Assembly (NCBI GenBank): GCA_015491205.1
Contig: WFWI01000006.1
Span: 1 to 6,468, forward strand
Source of the DNA: Candidatus Microgenomates bacterium
GTDB taxonomy: Bacteria; Patescibacteriota; Microgenomatia; UBA1406; GWC2-37-13
Length of the DNA stretch: 6,468 nt
Direction: 5' to 3'
Under the pieces are notes generated by a model that saw only the letters and a program-made list of their open reading frames with translations, was not told the origin of the DNA and did no database searches. The stretch's first letter is position 1. Every line of letters starts with the position of its first letter. The position numbers and the translations under genes were made by a program. Shown here piece after piece: positions 1 through 5,041 of this stretch.

Positions 1-6
1 CGGAAT

Positions 7-252
7 ATGCAAAATCTTATAACTGTAGAAATAACACGGCAATGGCAGGTGTATATTCCAAAACGGGTAAGGGAGGTTTTGCGTCTTGATAAGCCCGGAA
101 AAATTGTCATGGAAGTTAGGAAAGATAAGTTAATTTTACATCCAAAGAAAACAGGTATCCTCTCTTTAGCAGGTAAATTTAAGGAAAGGGCAAAGAGGGT
201 AAAGGTTAACCTTGATAGGATAAGAGATTACATTGATTATTCAAAAGCATGA
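7..252 (+). CDS. AbrB/SpoVT-type antitoxin (VapB-like)
   Basis: This 81-residue protein has the layout of a VapB-type antitoxin with a swapped-hairpin AbrB DNA-binding fold. Residues 5-47 fit the family pattern: a beta strand, then Q-V-Y-I-P-K-R-V-R-E followed by L-R-L-D-K-P-G-K and strands ending in L-I-L-H-P. The remainder (about 48-81), with LAGKFK and a closing D-Y-I-D-Y-S-K-A, resembles the tail such antitoxins wrap around a PIN toxin. In the family the protein neutralises the toxin by direct binding and represses its own operon. Its stop overlaps the ATG of a PIN-toxin fragment by ATGA (249-252), the usual antitoxin-toxin coupling. The partner is only a stump, so this is probably an orphan antitoxin. 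The ATG lies 6 nt from the window edge, so its promoter, operator and any upstream start cannot be seen. Confidence 0.87.
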   Translation: MQNLITVEITRQWQVYIPKRVREVLRLDKPGKIVMEVRKDKLILHPKKTGILSLAGKFKERAKRVKVNLDRIRDYIDYSKA

Positions 253-347
253 AGAAGGTTTTTATAGATACAAACGTATGGCTAAGGGTAATTCTTAAGG
301 ATGATGAGGCTTATATAATTTTTTCTCGGGGTGGCATATATAAATGA
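249..347 (+). pseudogene. Truncated VapC-type PIN-domain toxin remnant
   Basis: This frame of 32 codons starts at the ATG overlapping the antitoxin stop. Its first 20 residues, MKKVFIDTNVWLRVILKDDE, are a typical PIN-domain N-terminus: a hydrophobic strand, then the first metal-binding Asp in F-I-D-T-N. After the KDDE the similarity stops and the frame reads a short A-Y-I-I-F-S-R-G-G-I-Y-K tail, terminating at 345-347 inside the start of the acetyltransferase. Intact VapC proteins are about 130 residues and carry three or four acidic residues of the RNase site. Only the first is here, so the product cannot be an active RNase. I infer an internal deletion with a junction near 305-310 that joined the toxin start to sequence upstream of the GNAT gene. 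Translation of the short peptide is still possible because both ATGA couplings are intact. Confidence 0.75.
314..319 (+). promoter_or_regulatory. Candidate -10 box before the acetyltransferase
   Basis: A perfect TATAAT lies 24 nt before the GNAT start codon at 344. No good -35 box is seen at the expected distance (291-296 is attctt). A GGGGTGG stretch at 329-335, about 8 nt before the ATG, is a plausible ribosome site. The box lies just after the presumed toxin deletion junction, so it may be the original GNAT promoter. Confidence 0.35.
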
Positions 348-772
348 GAATTACAGTCTTGAAGCATAAAACTTGGAGAATTCCCAAGATTTTTCAAAAG
401 GAGTGGGACAAGCTGGATATAGAACATTTTGGCAGGGAAATAAAGGATAAGAAGCCAAAGGAGTTTGTTATTAAAGCTCAAATAGGTAAGGAGGTCGCTG
501 GGTTTGCAAAGGTAAGGCTGTTTTTAGGGGTTGGCAAGATAAGGGAGATTATTGTAAAGGAAAAATTTCGGGGAAGGGGAGTAGGCAAGGCGCTTCTTGA
601 GAAGGCTGAGGAGATCTTTCAAAAAAACAAAGCCCATAAAATGGTGCTTGAAACCGGCAAGCATTGGAAGGCAAGAAAATTCTATGAAAAGCTTGGGTTT
701 AAAGTCAGTGCTATTTTAAAGGCGCATTACGGAGGGGTGGATTTTGTTGTAATGGAGAAGTTGATGAAATAA
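344..772 (+). CDS. GNAT-family N-acetyltransferase
   Basis: This 142-residue protein is a single GNAT domain, a fold that transfers an acetyl group from acetyl-CoA to an amine. The acetyl-CoA binding motif A is clear at about 67-92: a strand R-E-I-I-V followed by the pyrophosphate loop R-G-R-G-V-G (76-81) and the helix A-L-L-E-K-A. Motif B is the A-R-K-F-Y-E-K-L-G-F segment (110-119), which supplies the conserved Tyr. Length fits a stand-alone GNAT. The acceptor cannot be told from sequence; small molecules, peptide N-termini and toxin-like tRNA targets are all known in the superfamily. The ATG overlaps the stop of the PIN-toxin stump (ATGA, 344-347) and has GGGGTGG upstream. It is not a typical GNAT toxin pair, because there is no adjacent DUF1778/RHH antitoxin. 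The family call is firm and the substrate unknown. Confidence 0.88.
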   Translation: MRITVLKHKTWRIPKIFQKEWDKLDIEHFGREIKDKKPKEFVIKAQIGKEVAGFAKVRLFLGVGKIREIIVKEKFRGRGVGKALLEKAEEIFQKNKAHKMVLETGKHWKARKFYEKLGFKVSAILKAHYGGVDFVVMEKLMK

Positions 773-866
773 AAGGTGACCCTAACCGACATAAAATCAC
801 CAGGGGCAGCATGTCGTCCTTTCTTTGCAGGGAATCAGACAATTGAATTGAGCCAGGTCGAGCTCT

Positions 867-900
867 GTCCTTTTTGTATACGATCGTACACCAGAAGGAC
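867..900. repeat. 34-nt near-perfect palindrome
   Basis: The two 17-nt halves pair from GTCCTT at the left end to AAGGAC at the right, around the exact 10-bp palindrome TACGATCGTA. By hand there are 14 Watson-Crick pairs, one G-T pair and two mismatches. It lies in a gene-free gap (773-1046) that looks more GC-rich than its neighbours on the left side. It could be a dimeric-regulator operator, an element end or a remnant of a mobile repeat. It has no T-tract, so it is not an ordinary terminator. I saw no second copy in the window. Confidence 0.6.
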
Positions 901-956
901 AATGTCTTGTTTTAGAATTTATTGTTAGAGCAGTCTAAAATGAGTTCGTTAAAGAT

Positions 957-962
957 TATAAT
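957..962 (+). promoter_or_regulatory. Candidate -10 box
   Basis: A perfect TATAAT ends 7 nt before an ATG at 970. That ATG opens only an eight-codon frame (M-P-K-I-L-S-A-F, stop). The -35 region is poor. It may drive transcription toward the antitoxin-like gene at 1047 and rmlC. It could also be a chance match in AT-rich DNA. Confidence 0.3.
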
Positions 963-1010
963 ATAACTTATGCCTAAAATTTTAAGTGCTTTTTGAGAAA
1001 GTGTTTTTCA

Positions 1011-1039
1011 TTGATAACCTTTGTAATTTTTAGTAAACT
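1011..1039 (+). promoter_or_regulatory. Candidate promoter for the antitoxin-like gene
   Basis: TTGATA (1011-1016) and TAAACT (1034-1039) are spaced by 17 nt, matching a sigma-70 type promoter at 5/6 and 4/6 positions. The predicted transcription start falls at about 1046-1047, right on the ATG at 1047. This supports that ATG as the start codon and suggests a leaderless mRNA. Confidence 0.4.
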
Positions 1040-1046
1040 TAAGTAT

Positions 1047-1292
1047 ATGGCTCTCAGAGTTTTAGTTGGCGAGTTTATGTGCGATATCAAGGAGAAGAAG
1101 AAAGTATTATTATCCAAATTTTTTGGCTTGTGGGGGGAGAATGATATTAATACAGTTGATTATGTAAGAGAATTAAGGGATAGGGAAGATCTTCGTAGCT
1201 GGATTTTTTTAGGAAGTGATTCCAGAGCAAAATTAAAATTACGTGGGATTAAAAAACTAAGGTATTTAAGAGAGAAGAACTTTGATAAATAG
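1047..1292 (+). CDS. Small protein with VapB-like antitoxin tail, DNA-binding domain missing
   Basis: This is an 81-residue basic and acidic protein, read here from the ATG at 1047. The frame stays open upstream to a TTG at 993, and an ATG at 1077 is a third option. A promoter-like pair ending 7 nt before 1047 favours the chosen start. The middle, with L-S-K-F-F-G-L-W-G-E-N followed by D-I-N-T-V-D-Y-V-R-E-L-R-D, resembles the toxin-binding tail of VapB/AbrB antitoxins. No AbrB hairpin or ribbon-helix-helix is visible before it, and no PIN gene follows. The C-terminal 28 residues are Lys/Arg-rich and unrecognised. It may be a decayed antitoxin, or an intact small protein of unknown role. Its end lies 13 nt before the preferred rmlC ATG, or overlaps rmlC by 11 nt if the TTG at 1282 is used. 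The two are therefore probably co-transcribed. Confidence 0.5.
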   Translation: MALRVLVGEFMCDIKEKKKVLLSKFFGLWGENDINTVDYVRELRDREDLRSWIFLGSDSRAKLKLRGIKKLRYLREKNFDK

Positions 1293-1305
1293 ATTTTGGC
1301 TGTTT

Positions 1306-1929
1306 ATGATAATCTTAGAAGTAAAATCCTTAGCAATTCCCGAGGTAAAGGTTATCCGCTACAAGCGGTTTGTGGACCACAGGGGATATTTTACAGAAAC
1401 CTATAGAAGGGAGGATTTTGAAAAAGAGTTATCCAAGCACTTGCCAGGATTTAAAATTGAGCAGGTAAATGAAAGCAGGTCAAAAAAAGGCGTGGTTCGC
1501 GGCCTTCACCTTCAATGGAATCCGTATATGGGGAAGCTGGTGCGCACGCTTTATGGACATATGGTTGATATAGTGCTTGATTTGCGAGCCGGGTCCCCCA
1601 CCTTTGGAAAAGCAATTCTTTATGATATGCCAGCCCGATTGGATAAAGATTATGGCGAGTGGATCTGGGTGCCAGTTGGCTTTGCCCATGGAAATTTTTA
1701 TTTAGAGGATTCAGCGATTGAGTATTTTTGTACTGGTCGCTACAGCCCGGGCTGTGAGGCAGGAATTTACCCTTTTGCAGAAGATATAGACTGGAGCTTG
1801 GCTGATGAAAAGTTAGTAAAAAAATTTAAGGCGCTTGAAGGAAAGGCAATAATCTCGGAGAAAGATAAGAAGGGGTTGAGTGTAGGGGAGTGGAAGAAGA
1901 AAGAGTTTGCGGAGTATTTTAAGTATTAA
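1306..1929 (+). CDS. rmlC: dTDP-4-dehydrorhamnose 3,5-epimerase family protein
   Basis: This 207-residue cupin matches the RmlC/RfbC family, which epimerises C3 and C5 of dTDP-4-keto-6-deoxy-glucose on the way to dTDP-L-rhamnose and related deoxysugars for surface polysaccharide. Visible landmarks are D-H-R-G-Y-F-T-E (24-31), V-N-E-S-R-S-K-K-G-V-V-R-G-L-H-L-Q (54-70) with the presumed catalytic base His68, and H-M-V-D-I-V-L-D-L-R followed by G-S-P-T-F-G-K (85-102). They continue with V-P-V-G-F-A-H-G-N (122-130), the presumed acid Tyr140 in I-E-Y-F, and Y-S-P-G-C-E-A-G-I. Asp177 in S-E-K-D probably partners the His. The ATG at 1306 puts the domain at the usual distance from the N-terminus. A TTG at 1282, preceded by AGAGAGAAG, would add eight residues. 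No rmlA, rmlB or rmlD is nearby, so the exact sugar is uncertain; related C3- or C5-only epimerases share the fold. Confidence 0.85.
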   Translation: MIILEVKSLAIPEVKVIRYKRFVDHRGYFTETYRREDFEKELSKHLPGFKIEQVNESRSKKGVVRGLHLQWNPYMGKLVRTLYGHMVDIVLDLRAGSPTFGKAILYDMPARLDKDYGEWIWVPVGFAHGNFYLEDSAIEYFCTGRYSPGCEAGIYPFAEDIDWSLADEKLVKKFKALEGKAIISEKDKKGLSVGEWKKKEFAEYFKY

Positions 1930-1986
1930 CTGACGTTAAATTTTTCGAACGAGAAATGTTAAAAATCGCGATTTTTGGCGCGCCAT
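1920..1986. repeat. 67-nt direct repeat, left copy
   Basis: This matches 4885-4951 at 61 of 67 positions without gaps (offset 2965). It begins inside the last codons of rmlC and contains its stop codon. It holds three dyads. TTAAC/GTTAA lies at 1926-1939. A hairpin pairs 1936-1947 with 1950-1962, with one bulged G and one G-T pair. The perfect palindrome AAAAATCGCGATTTTT is at 1961-1976. GGCGCG/CGCGCC arms (1977-1994) follow and extend past the shared part. A further 13-nt match (CTCGAAGGTTAAA, 2043-2055 and 4969-4981) lies downstream after a 39-nt length difference. Confidence 0.85.
1961..1976. terminator. Symmetric A-stem-T terminator-like palindrome
   Basis: AAAAATCGCGATTTTT is an exact 16-bp palindrome 32 nt after the rmlC stop. 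A GC-rich hairpin (1977-1994) follows. The A-run and T-run give it terminator character on both strands, between rmlC (+) and the NTase gene that converges from the right (-). The short stem makes it weak as a classical intrinsic terminator. Confidence 0.4.
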
Positions 1987-2010
1987 ATCGCGCCGCGTTT
2001 AATACCGCCA

Positions 2011-2108
2011 GGCGGGACAGGTCTCGCAAGGCGGGATAAGCTCTCGAAGGTTAAATGCGGAGCTTTGGATGGCTCCGTTGATCTCGCAAAGTGGGATAGG
2101 TTTTCGAA
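2011..2108 (+). repeat. Degenerate 19-nt repeat units
   Basis: Two 19-nt units are in exact tandem at 2011-2029 and 2030-2048, with consensus GGCGGGAyArGyTCTCGmA. A third, weaker unit lies at 2090-2108 (aGtGGGATAGGTtTTCGAA), preceded by a partial unit TCTCGCAA at 2082-2089. The stretch is clearly more GC-rich than its surroundings and ends 10 nt before the stop of the convergent NTase gene. It is present only next to the left direct-repeat copy. An open frame runs through it (1975-2157), but it reads the repeats and looks spurious. Confidence 0.6.
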
Positions 2109-2118
2109 AAGATTAGAT

Positions 2119-3318
2119 TTAACTCATTGTATGGCTCCAGAGAAAAGTTTCTTTTAACCAGCTAGAGGGAGTTGGAACGTATTTTATCTCAAATCCACCT
2201 AATTTTTCAGCTTCCCTTATTGCTTTTCGGAAGACTTCTAAATAATTAGCCAAAGCTTGTTTTATAGTATTTCTATCTCTATTTAGGATCGCTTGCCTTA
2301 GCTCTTCTTCGCTTTTTGGTATTTTACTATTGGTTATTAATAGATGTGGACCAAGACCCGCCAATTGTTCCAAAAGACTCTGATTATTCATGACTATCTC
2401 AGCAGCTACATCATAGTTATGTGCATTAAACTTTGGAGCTTTTTTGTTCACTTCTTGTAAATTATTTCTTATTATCTTCAGCGCCTCTTCTGGATTTTCT
2501 GCTTTTCTTAAAGCCAGGAGCACTTCTAACTCTTTTCCAGGAAGAAGCTCCAGTTCTAAAACCCGTTCATATAATGGATGAGTGGCAGCGATTTGAAAGT
2601 ATAACTCCTTCAGCTGTTTGGGGAATTCCTCGTCGTCCACAGGCAATACTAAAGGAGAGTTTGAGGAGAAATAAGTTTTAGACAACCTTTCCACTAGGTC
2701 GAAGCCTAAGATTTCAGCTAAAACTTTAGCTGCTTGTAATAGGCCTACTCCATCTTGAATGTTTCTCTTTCTTCTTTGTACATCTTTAGGAAGGTAGTTT
2801 TTTCTCCATTCAATCCCTGTTCTGTCTAATTTGGGCAACAGCATGTCTGGGGGTAGAAGGACTGGGATTTGCTTGTTATTTATTGTTACTATTCCAACCT
2901 CTTGAATGGGAAAAAGCGGAAGAGCTTTATCGAGGCGTACCCTTTCTTGCCTAAAAGGAAGTTGAGAGACTTCAATCACCCCCCTGGGGAGTTTACTTCT
3001 AACATCAGCGTTTATTAACGCAATATCTATATCCCCTAATTCACGCGCGGGTAAACATTCTTGAAGTCTGTACAGCTCAGTTTCTGAAAGAGATTTCTGA
3101 TCTCCTCCAGTAAGAGATACTACTGTAAAGCCTGAAGCCATCCGCATCAACTCTACGCCCACCGAGCCTGCAAAGGCCCAGTTGATTTGTCCTTCGGGAT
3201 TGATGGGAGGAGCTTCTGAGGTAATGATGTTTCCTAAGCTCTCCAACAGCCTCTTGGTTTGAACATCTTTAGGGGGGTTTGTTCTAGTGGGTTGGGCATA
3301 TGTTAAGTATTGTACCAA
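2119..3318 (-). CDS. Predicted nucleotidyltransferase-fold protein
   Basis: This 399-residue soluble protein has features of the minimal nucleotidyltransferase (pol-beta-like) superfamily. The sequence W-A-F-A-G-S-V-G-V-E-L (47-57) supplies the helix-capping Gly51-Ser52. G-D-I-D-I-A-L-I (95-102) supplies the Asp96-x-Asp98 metal pair. A later strand plus V-L-L-P-P-D-M-L-L-P-K-L (153-164) and K-D-V-Q-R-R-K-R-N-I-Q-D (178-189) recall the AbiEii/DUF1814-like layout, where a conserved Lys and a K-D pair follow the catalytic half. The rest (about 190-399) is helical and unrecognised. NTases of this kind include the toxins of AbiE and MenTA systems, antibiotic-modifying enzymes and tRNA-modifying toxins; the substrate here is unknown. 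The only in-frame start is a TTG at 3318, four codons after a stop, with no clear ribosome site. It is divergent from the gene at 3388, and the 69-nt gap suggests shared regulation. The fold call is moderate, and the role in defence or addiction is inference. Confidence 0.68.
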   Translation of the reverse strand: MVQYLTYAQPTRTNPPKDVQTKRLLESLGNIITSEAPPINPEGQINWAFAGSVGVELMRMASGFTVVSLTGGDQKSLSETELYRLQECLPARELGDIDIALINADVRSKLPRGVIEVSQLPFRQERVRLDKALPLFPIQEVGIVTINNKQIPVLLPPDMLLPKLDRTGIEWRKNYLPKDVQRRKRNIQDGVGLLQAAKVLAEILGFDLVERLSKTYFSSNSPLVLPVDDEEFPKQLKELYFQIAATHPLYERVLELELLPGKELEVLLALRKAENPEEALKIIRNNLQEVNKKAPKFNAHNYDVAAEIVMNNQSLLEQLAGLGPHLLITNSKIPKSEEELRQAILNRDRNTIKQALANYLEVFRKAIREAEKLGGFEIKYVPTPSSWLKETFLWSHTMS

Positions 3319-3343
3319 AAGATTTATTCATTCGAAACGTCTT

Positions 3344-3373
3344 TTGTATTTTATAGGATAATTGTGTTATAAT
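3344..3373 (+). promoter_or_regulatory. Promoter of the unknown-protein gene
   Basis: TTGTAT (3344-3349) and a perfect TATAAT (3368-3373) are spaced by 18 nt, and TG at 3365-3366 makes an extended -10 (TGnTATAAT). The predicted start at about 3380 leaves fewer than 10 nt before the ATG at 3388. The region has no Shine-Dalgarno, only tandem TATAAA/AAATAT runs, so a leaderless or near-leaderless mRNA is likely. Confidence 0.6.
3350..3355 (-). promoter_or_regulatory. Candidate -10 box of the NTase gene
   Basis: Read on the minus strand this is TATAAA, about 31 nt before the TTG start at 3318. A weak TTATAT lies 16 nt farther upstream as a possible -35. It falls within the spacer of the opposite promoter, so the two genes probably compete for, or share control of, the same short region. 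Confidence 0.3.
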
Positions 3374-3387
3374 ATAAATATAAATAT

Positions 3388-4851
3388 ATGGAAAAATTGC
3401 AGGACACGGAAAAATTGGGGTTTGATTACTCAAGGTTTAATAATCTGACTCAAAGAAGAGAACAGTTTTTGAAGACATATCGTTTATTTCCTCCAGAGGA
3501 GCGGCATTCTATAGCAGCCGAGCTATTGGCCCAGCATTGTGATGCCTCAAAAGCTAGAGAGCTATTGAGACAGCTTCGTCAGAGAATTAAGGAGGTGTAT
3601 CAAGAGTATCAAGAGACAGGGAAGAAAAAAGGGAAGAAGGTCGAGGGTGGAGGGAGAGAGAGGATTGAGTCGTTAAAGAGAGAATATATAGAAAGATTAA
3701 TGGAGATATCAGTTTGGCCAGGAGGTTACTCAAATGAAGTGTTGGCAAGCCGATTTCAGGATGAGTGGAGAAGAGGATTGGGAGTTGGGAAAGATTTGAG
3801 TTGGTTATATAGGAGTGTTACAGGGTTTCATGAAGATGAAAATGGTTATGGCGTTTCTGGACCTGTAGTTTACTACCTGCAAAAGAGAATCGGGCTTGAC
3901 GAAGTTGAGTCCTTAAGGTTTACTTTAGCTGCCCTTTCTAGGGACTTAAGGGATACGTTAGATCCAGATTCGCCGATTTTCAAAGTTTTACTTCTTGAGA
4001 GGGTTTGGCACAGGGTAATCGTTGGAATAGATGATATTTTTAAACAAGTCTTAGCTAAGTTCGCTCAGCCCAATGTTAGGATCATAATTACTAATCCCAG
4101 CCTATTTTATGATTCGAAAATGAAGAAAGTAGCCTTCTTAAGCGCCGTTTCCTCAAGCTTGCGAAAAACGACTTTGGAGATACTGGAGAAAGATTATCCG
4201 GATGAAGAAGAGAGAGCAAAAGTAGAGGCAATATTAAGGGGGATTTTATATTTGAATACCCAAAGAGTAACTAAGGATGAAAGATGTATTATAAGGAGGA
4301 AACTGGTTGAATTTCTACAAGGCGGGGATATAGATGGAGGCATAGCCTATTTACGAGAGCTCTTTATAGAAGACCCATTTATTCTTCCAGTAGCTGGTGG
4401 TTTAGCTTTAGGGTTTGAGTTGCCGGAGATAATTGAAATGCGAAAAGAATATTCTGAGAGGATTGCTAAAATGGAAGCAGAGGAGAAGGCAGCCAGAGAG
4501 GAGGAACGAAGAAAAAAGGAAGAAGATGAGAGGAGAAGAATAATAGAGGAGGCTTTAAAGCGGAATGCTAGCAGATGGGAGTTAAAGGGATGGGCTGAAA
4601 GTCTTAAAGGGACGGAGTGGATGGATTCTGATGGGAAGAAGTATGTTATTGGGGGGCTAAAAGAAGTAAGAAGTTTCATGAAGGCTGATATTTTTGATGT
4701 GTTGGACGATGATCAGCGCAAAAGTCTTGGAGTTTTGGTGTATATTTACTATCCGAATAATCCTCAACAAGTTGGTCATGCTTACTATTGTCCCTTAACG
4801 GTAAAGGAAAAAGTAGAGGGAGGAGAATGGCGACCGGCCAATTCTTCATAA
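3388..4851 (+). CDS. Unknown helical coiled-coil protein of the cassette
   Basis: This is a 487-residue, highly charged protein that I do not recognise. It has no signal peptide and no convincing membrane helix; the most hydrophobic stretch is F-I-L-P-V-A-G-G-L-A-L-G-F at 331-343. Residues 1-110 are helical and basic, with a Lys/Gly-rich linker at 78-90. Residues 110-345 are mostly predicted helix. Residues 350-393 are an uninterrupted Glu/Lys/Arg heptad-like run, almost certainly a coiled coil or single helix. A small C-terminal unit (about 400-475) looks beta-rich, with W-M-D-S-D-G-K-K-Y-V-I-G-G and V-L-V-Y-I-Y-Y, suggesting a compact binding domain. No HEPN (R-x4-6-H), Walker or nuclease motif is seen. 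It starts at an ATG just after a strong promoter and is divergent from the NTase gene. Its partnership with the NTase is inferred from position only. Confidence 0.8.
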   Translation: MEKLQDTEKLGFDYSRFNNLTQRREQFLKTYRLFPPEERHSIAAELLAQHCDASKARELLRQLRQRIKEVYQEYQETGKKKGKKVEGGGRERIESLKREYIERLMEISVWPGGYSNEVLASRFQDEWRRGLGVGKDLSWLYRSVTGFHEDENGYGVSGPVVYYLQKRIGLDEVESLRFTLAALSRDLRDTLDPDSPIFKVLLLERVWHRVIVGIDDIFKQVLAKFAQPNVRIIITNPSLFYDSKMKKVAFLSAVSSSLRKTTLEILEKDYPDEEERAKVEAILRGILYLNTQRVTKDERCIIRRKLVEFLQGGDIDGGIAYLRELFIEDPFILPVAGGLALGFELPEIIEMRKEYSERIAKMEAEEKAAREEERRKKEEDERRRIIEEALKRNASRWELKGWAESLKGTEWMDSDGKKYVIGGLKEVRSFMKADIFDVLDDDQRKSLGVLVYIYYPNNPQQVGHAYYCPLTVKEKVEGGEWRPANSS

Positions 4852-4884
4852 GGAATGGAGGGAAGGGGAGATTGCAGAACACTC

Positions 4885-4951
4885 TAAATATTAACTGACG
4901 TTAAATTTTTCGAACGAGAAATGTCAAAAATCGTATTTTTTGGAGCGCCAT
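4885..4951. repeat. 67-nt direct repeat, right copy
   Basis: This is the partner of 1920-1986, differing at 6 positions, and lies 34 nt after the stop of the unknown-protein gene. The TTAAC/GTTAA dyad and the TTTTTCG/CGAGAAA hairpin are kept. The AT palindrome differs at three central bases but still reads AAAAAT-CGT-ATTTTT, so the symmetry survives. Downstream it lacks the 19-nt GC-rich units of the left copy. It carries instead AACCT-CGA-AGGTT (4966-4978), part of which (CTCGAAGGTTAAA) is shared with the left copy at 2043-2055. Confidence 0.85.
4926..4941. terminator. A-stem-T terminator-like dyad
   Basis: AAAAAT (4926-4931) and ATTTTT (4935-4940) pair around CGT, and one more T follows. 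This element lies 75 nt after the stop of the unknown-protein gene and is the counterpart of the palindrome at 1961. The stem is only A-T, so strength is doubtful. Confidence 0.35.
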
Positions 4952-5029
4952 AACAGTCCAGGTTCAACCTCGAAGGTTAAACACAGGGCATAGCAAAGCG
5001 CCGGAAATAAAGAAAATTAGTTAATTTTG

Positions 5030-5035
5030 TATGAT
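5030..5035 (+). promoter_or_regulatory. -10 box giving a leaderless Maf mRNA
   Basis: TATGAT (5/6 match) ends 6 nt before the ATG at 5042, so the expected transcription start coincides with the start codon. There is no Shine-Dalgarno. A recognisable -35 is not seen about 17 nt upstream. The position argues against the longer frame beginning at a TTG at 5027. Confidence 0.4.
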
Positions 5036-5041
5036 CCCTCT

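Larger units (their letters stand above)
1920..4951. mobile_element. Putative two-gene cassette bounded by direct repeats
   Basis: Two divergent genes (NTase-fold protein on minus, unknown coiled-coil protein on plus) lie exactly between the two copies of the 67-nt repeat, with both 3' ends facing a repeat. No transposase, integrase or inverted terminal repeat is visible. If it moved, it did so with outside help or by homologous recombination between repeats. The alternative is that the repeat is a common intergenic element of this genome that happens to follow gene ends. This is inference from the layout only. Confidence 0.35.

Noticed and set aside
711..902. Minus-strand open frame of 63 codons over the GNAT end and the following gap
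   Set aside because: It overlaps the GNAT gene antisense, has no family features and depends on the palindrome region.
780..930. Possible plus-strand coding remnant with a C-P-F-C pair (frame through GAG CTC TGT CCT)
   Set aside because: It has no start codon or homologous pattern that I recognise. One CxxC-like pair in a short frame is not enough, and the palindrome explains part of the base pattern.
970..996. Eight-codon frame M-P-K-I-L-S-A-F after a perfect TATAAT, similar to the Maf start M-P-K-I-I-L-A-S
   Set aside because: The match covers four residues and is probably chance. There is no further Maf similarity downstream.
1480..1689. Minus-strand frame inside rmlC
   Set aside because: It is antisense to clear RmlC motifs and has no coding support of its own.
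1920..1986. tRNA or other structured RNA gene as the integration target
   Set aside because: There is no cloverleaf and no CCA or T-loop sequence (GTTCRANNC). The dyads are short and AT-rich.
2011..2108. CRISPR array
   Set aside because: There are only two tandem units plus one diverged copy, with no regular spacers and no cas genes in the window.
1975..2157. Plus-strand 60-codon frame
   Set aside because: It is made of the 19-nt repeat units plus antisense NTase sequence.
2433..2681. Plus-strand Leu/Phe-rich frame that could suggest a membrane peptide
   Set aside because: It is the complement of charged helical codons in the NTase gene.
4347..4679. Minus-strand Ser/Leu/Phe-rich frame of 110 codons
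   Set aside because: It is the mirror of the Glu/Lys/Arg coiled-coil codons of the unknown protein, a known artefact.
3388..4851. HEPN RNase partner for the NTase (MNT-HEPN pair)
   Set aside because: No R-x4-6-H motif was found in the protein. R-V-W-H and R-L-F-P-P-E-E-R-H have the wrong spacing.
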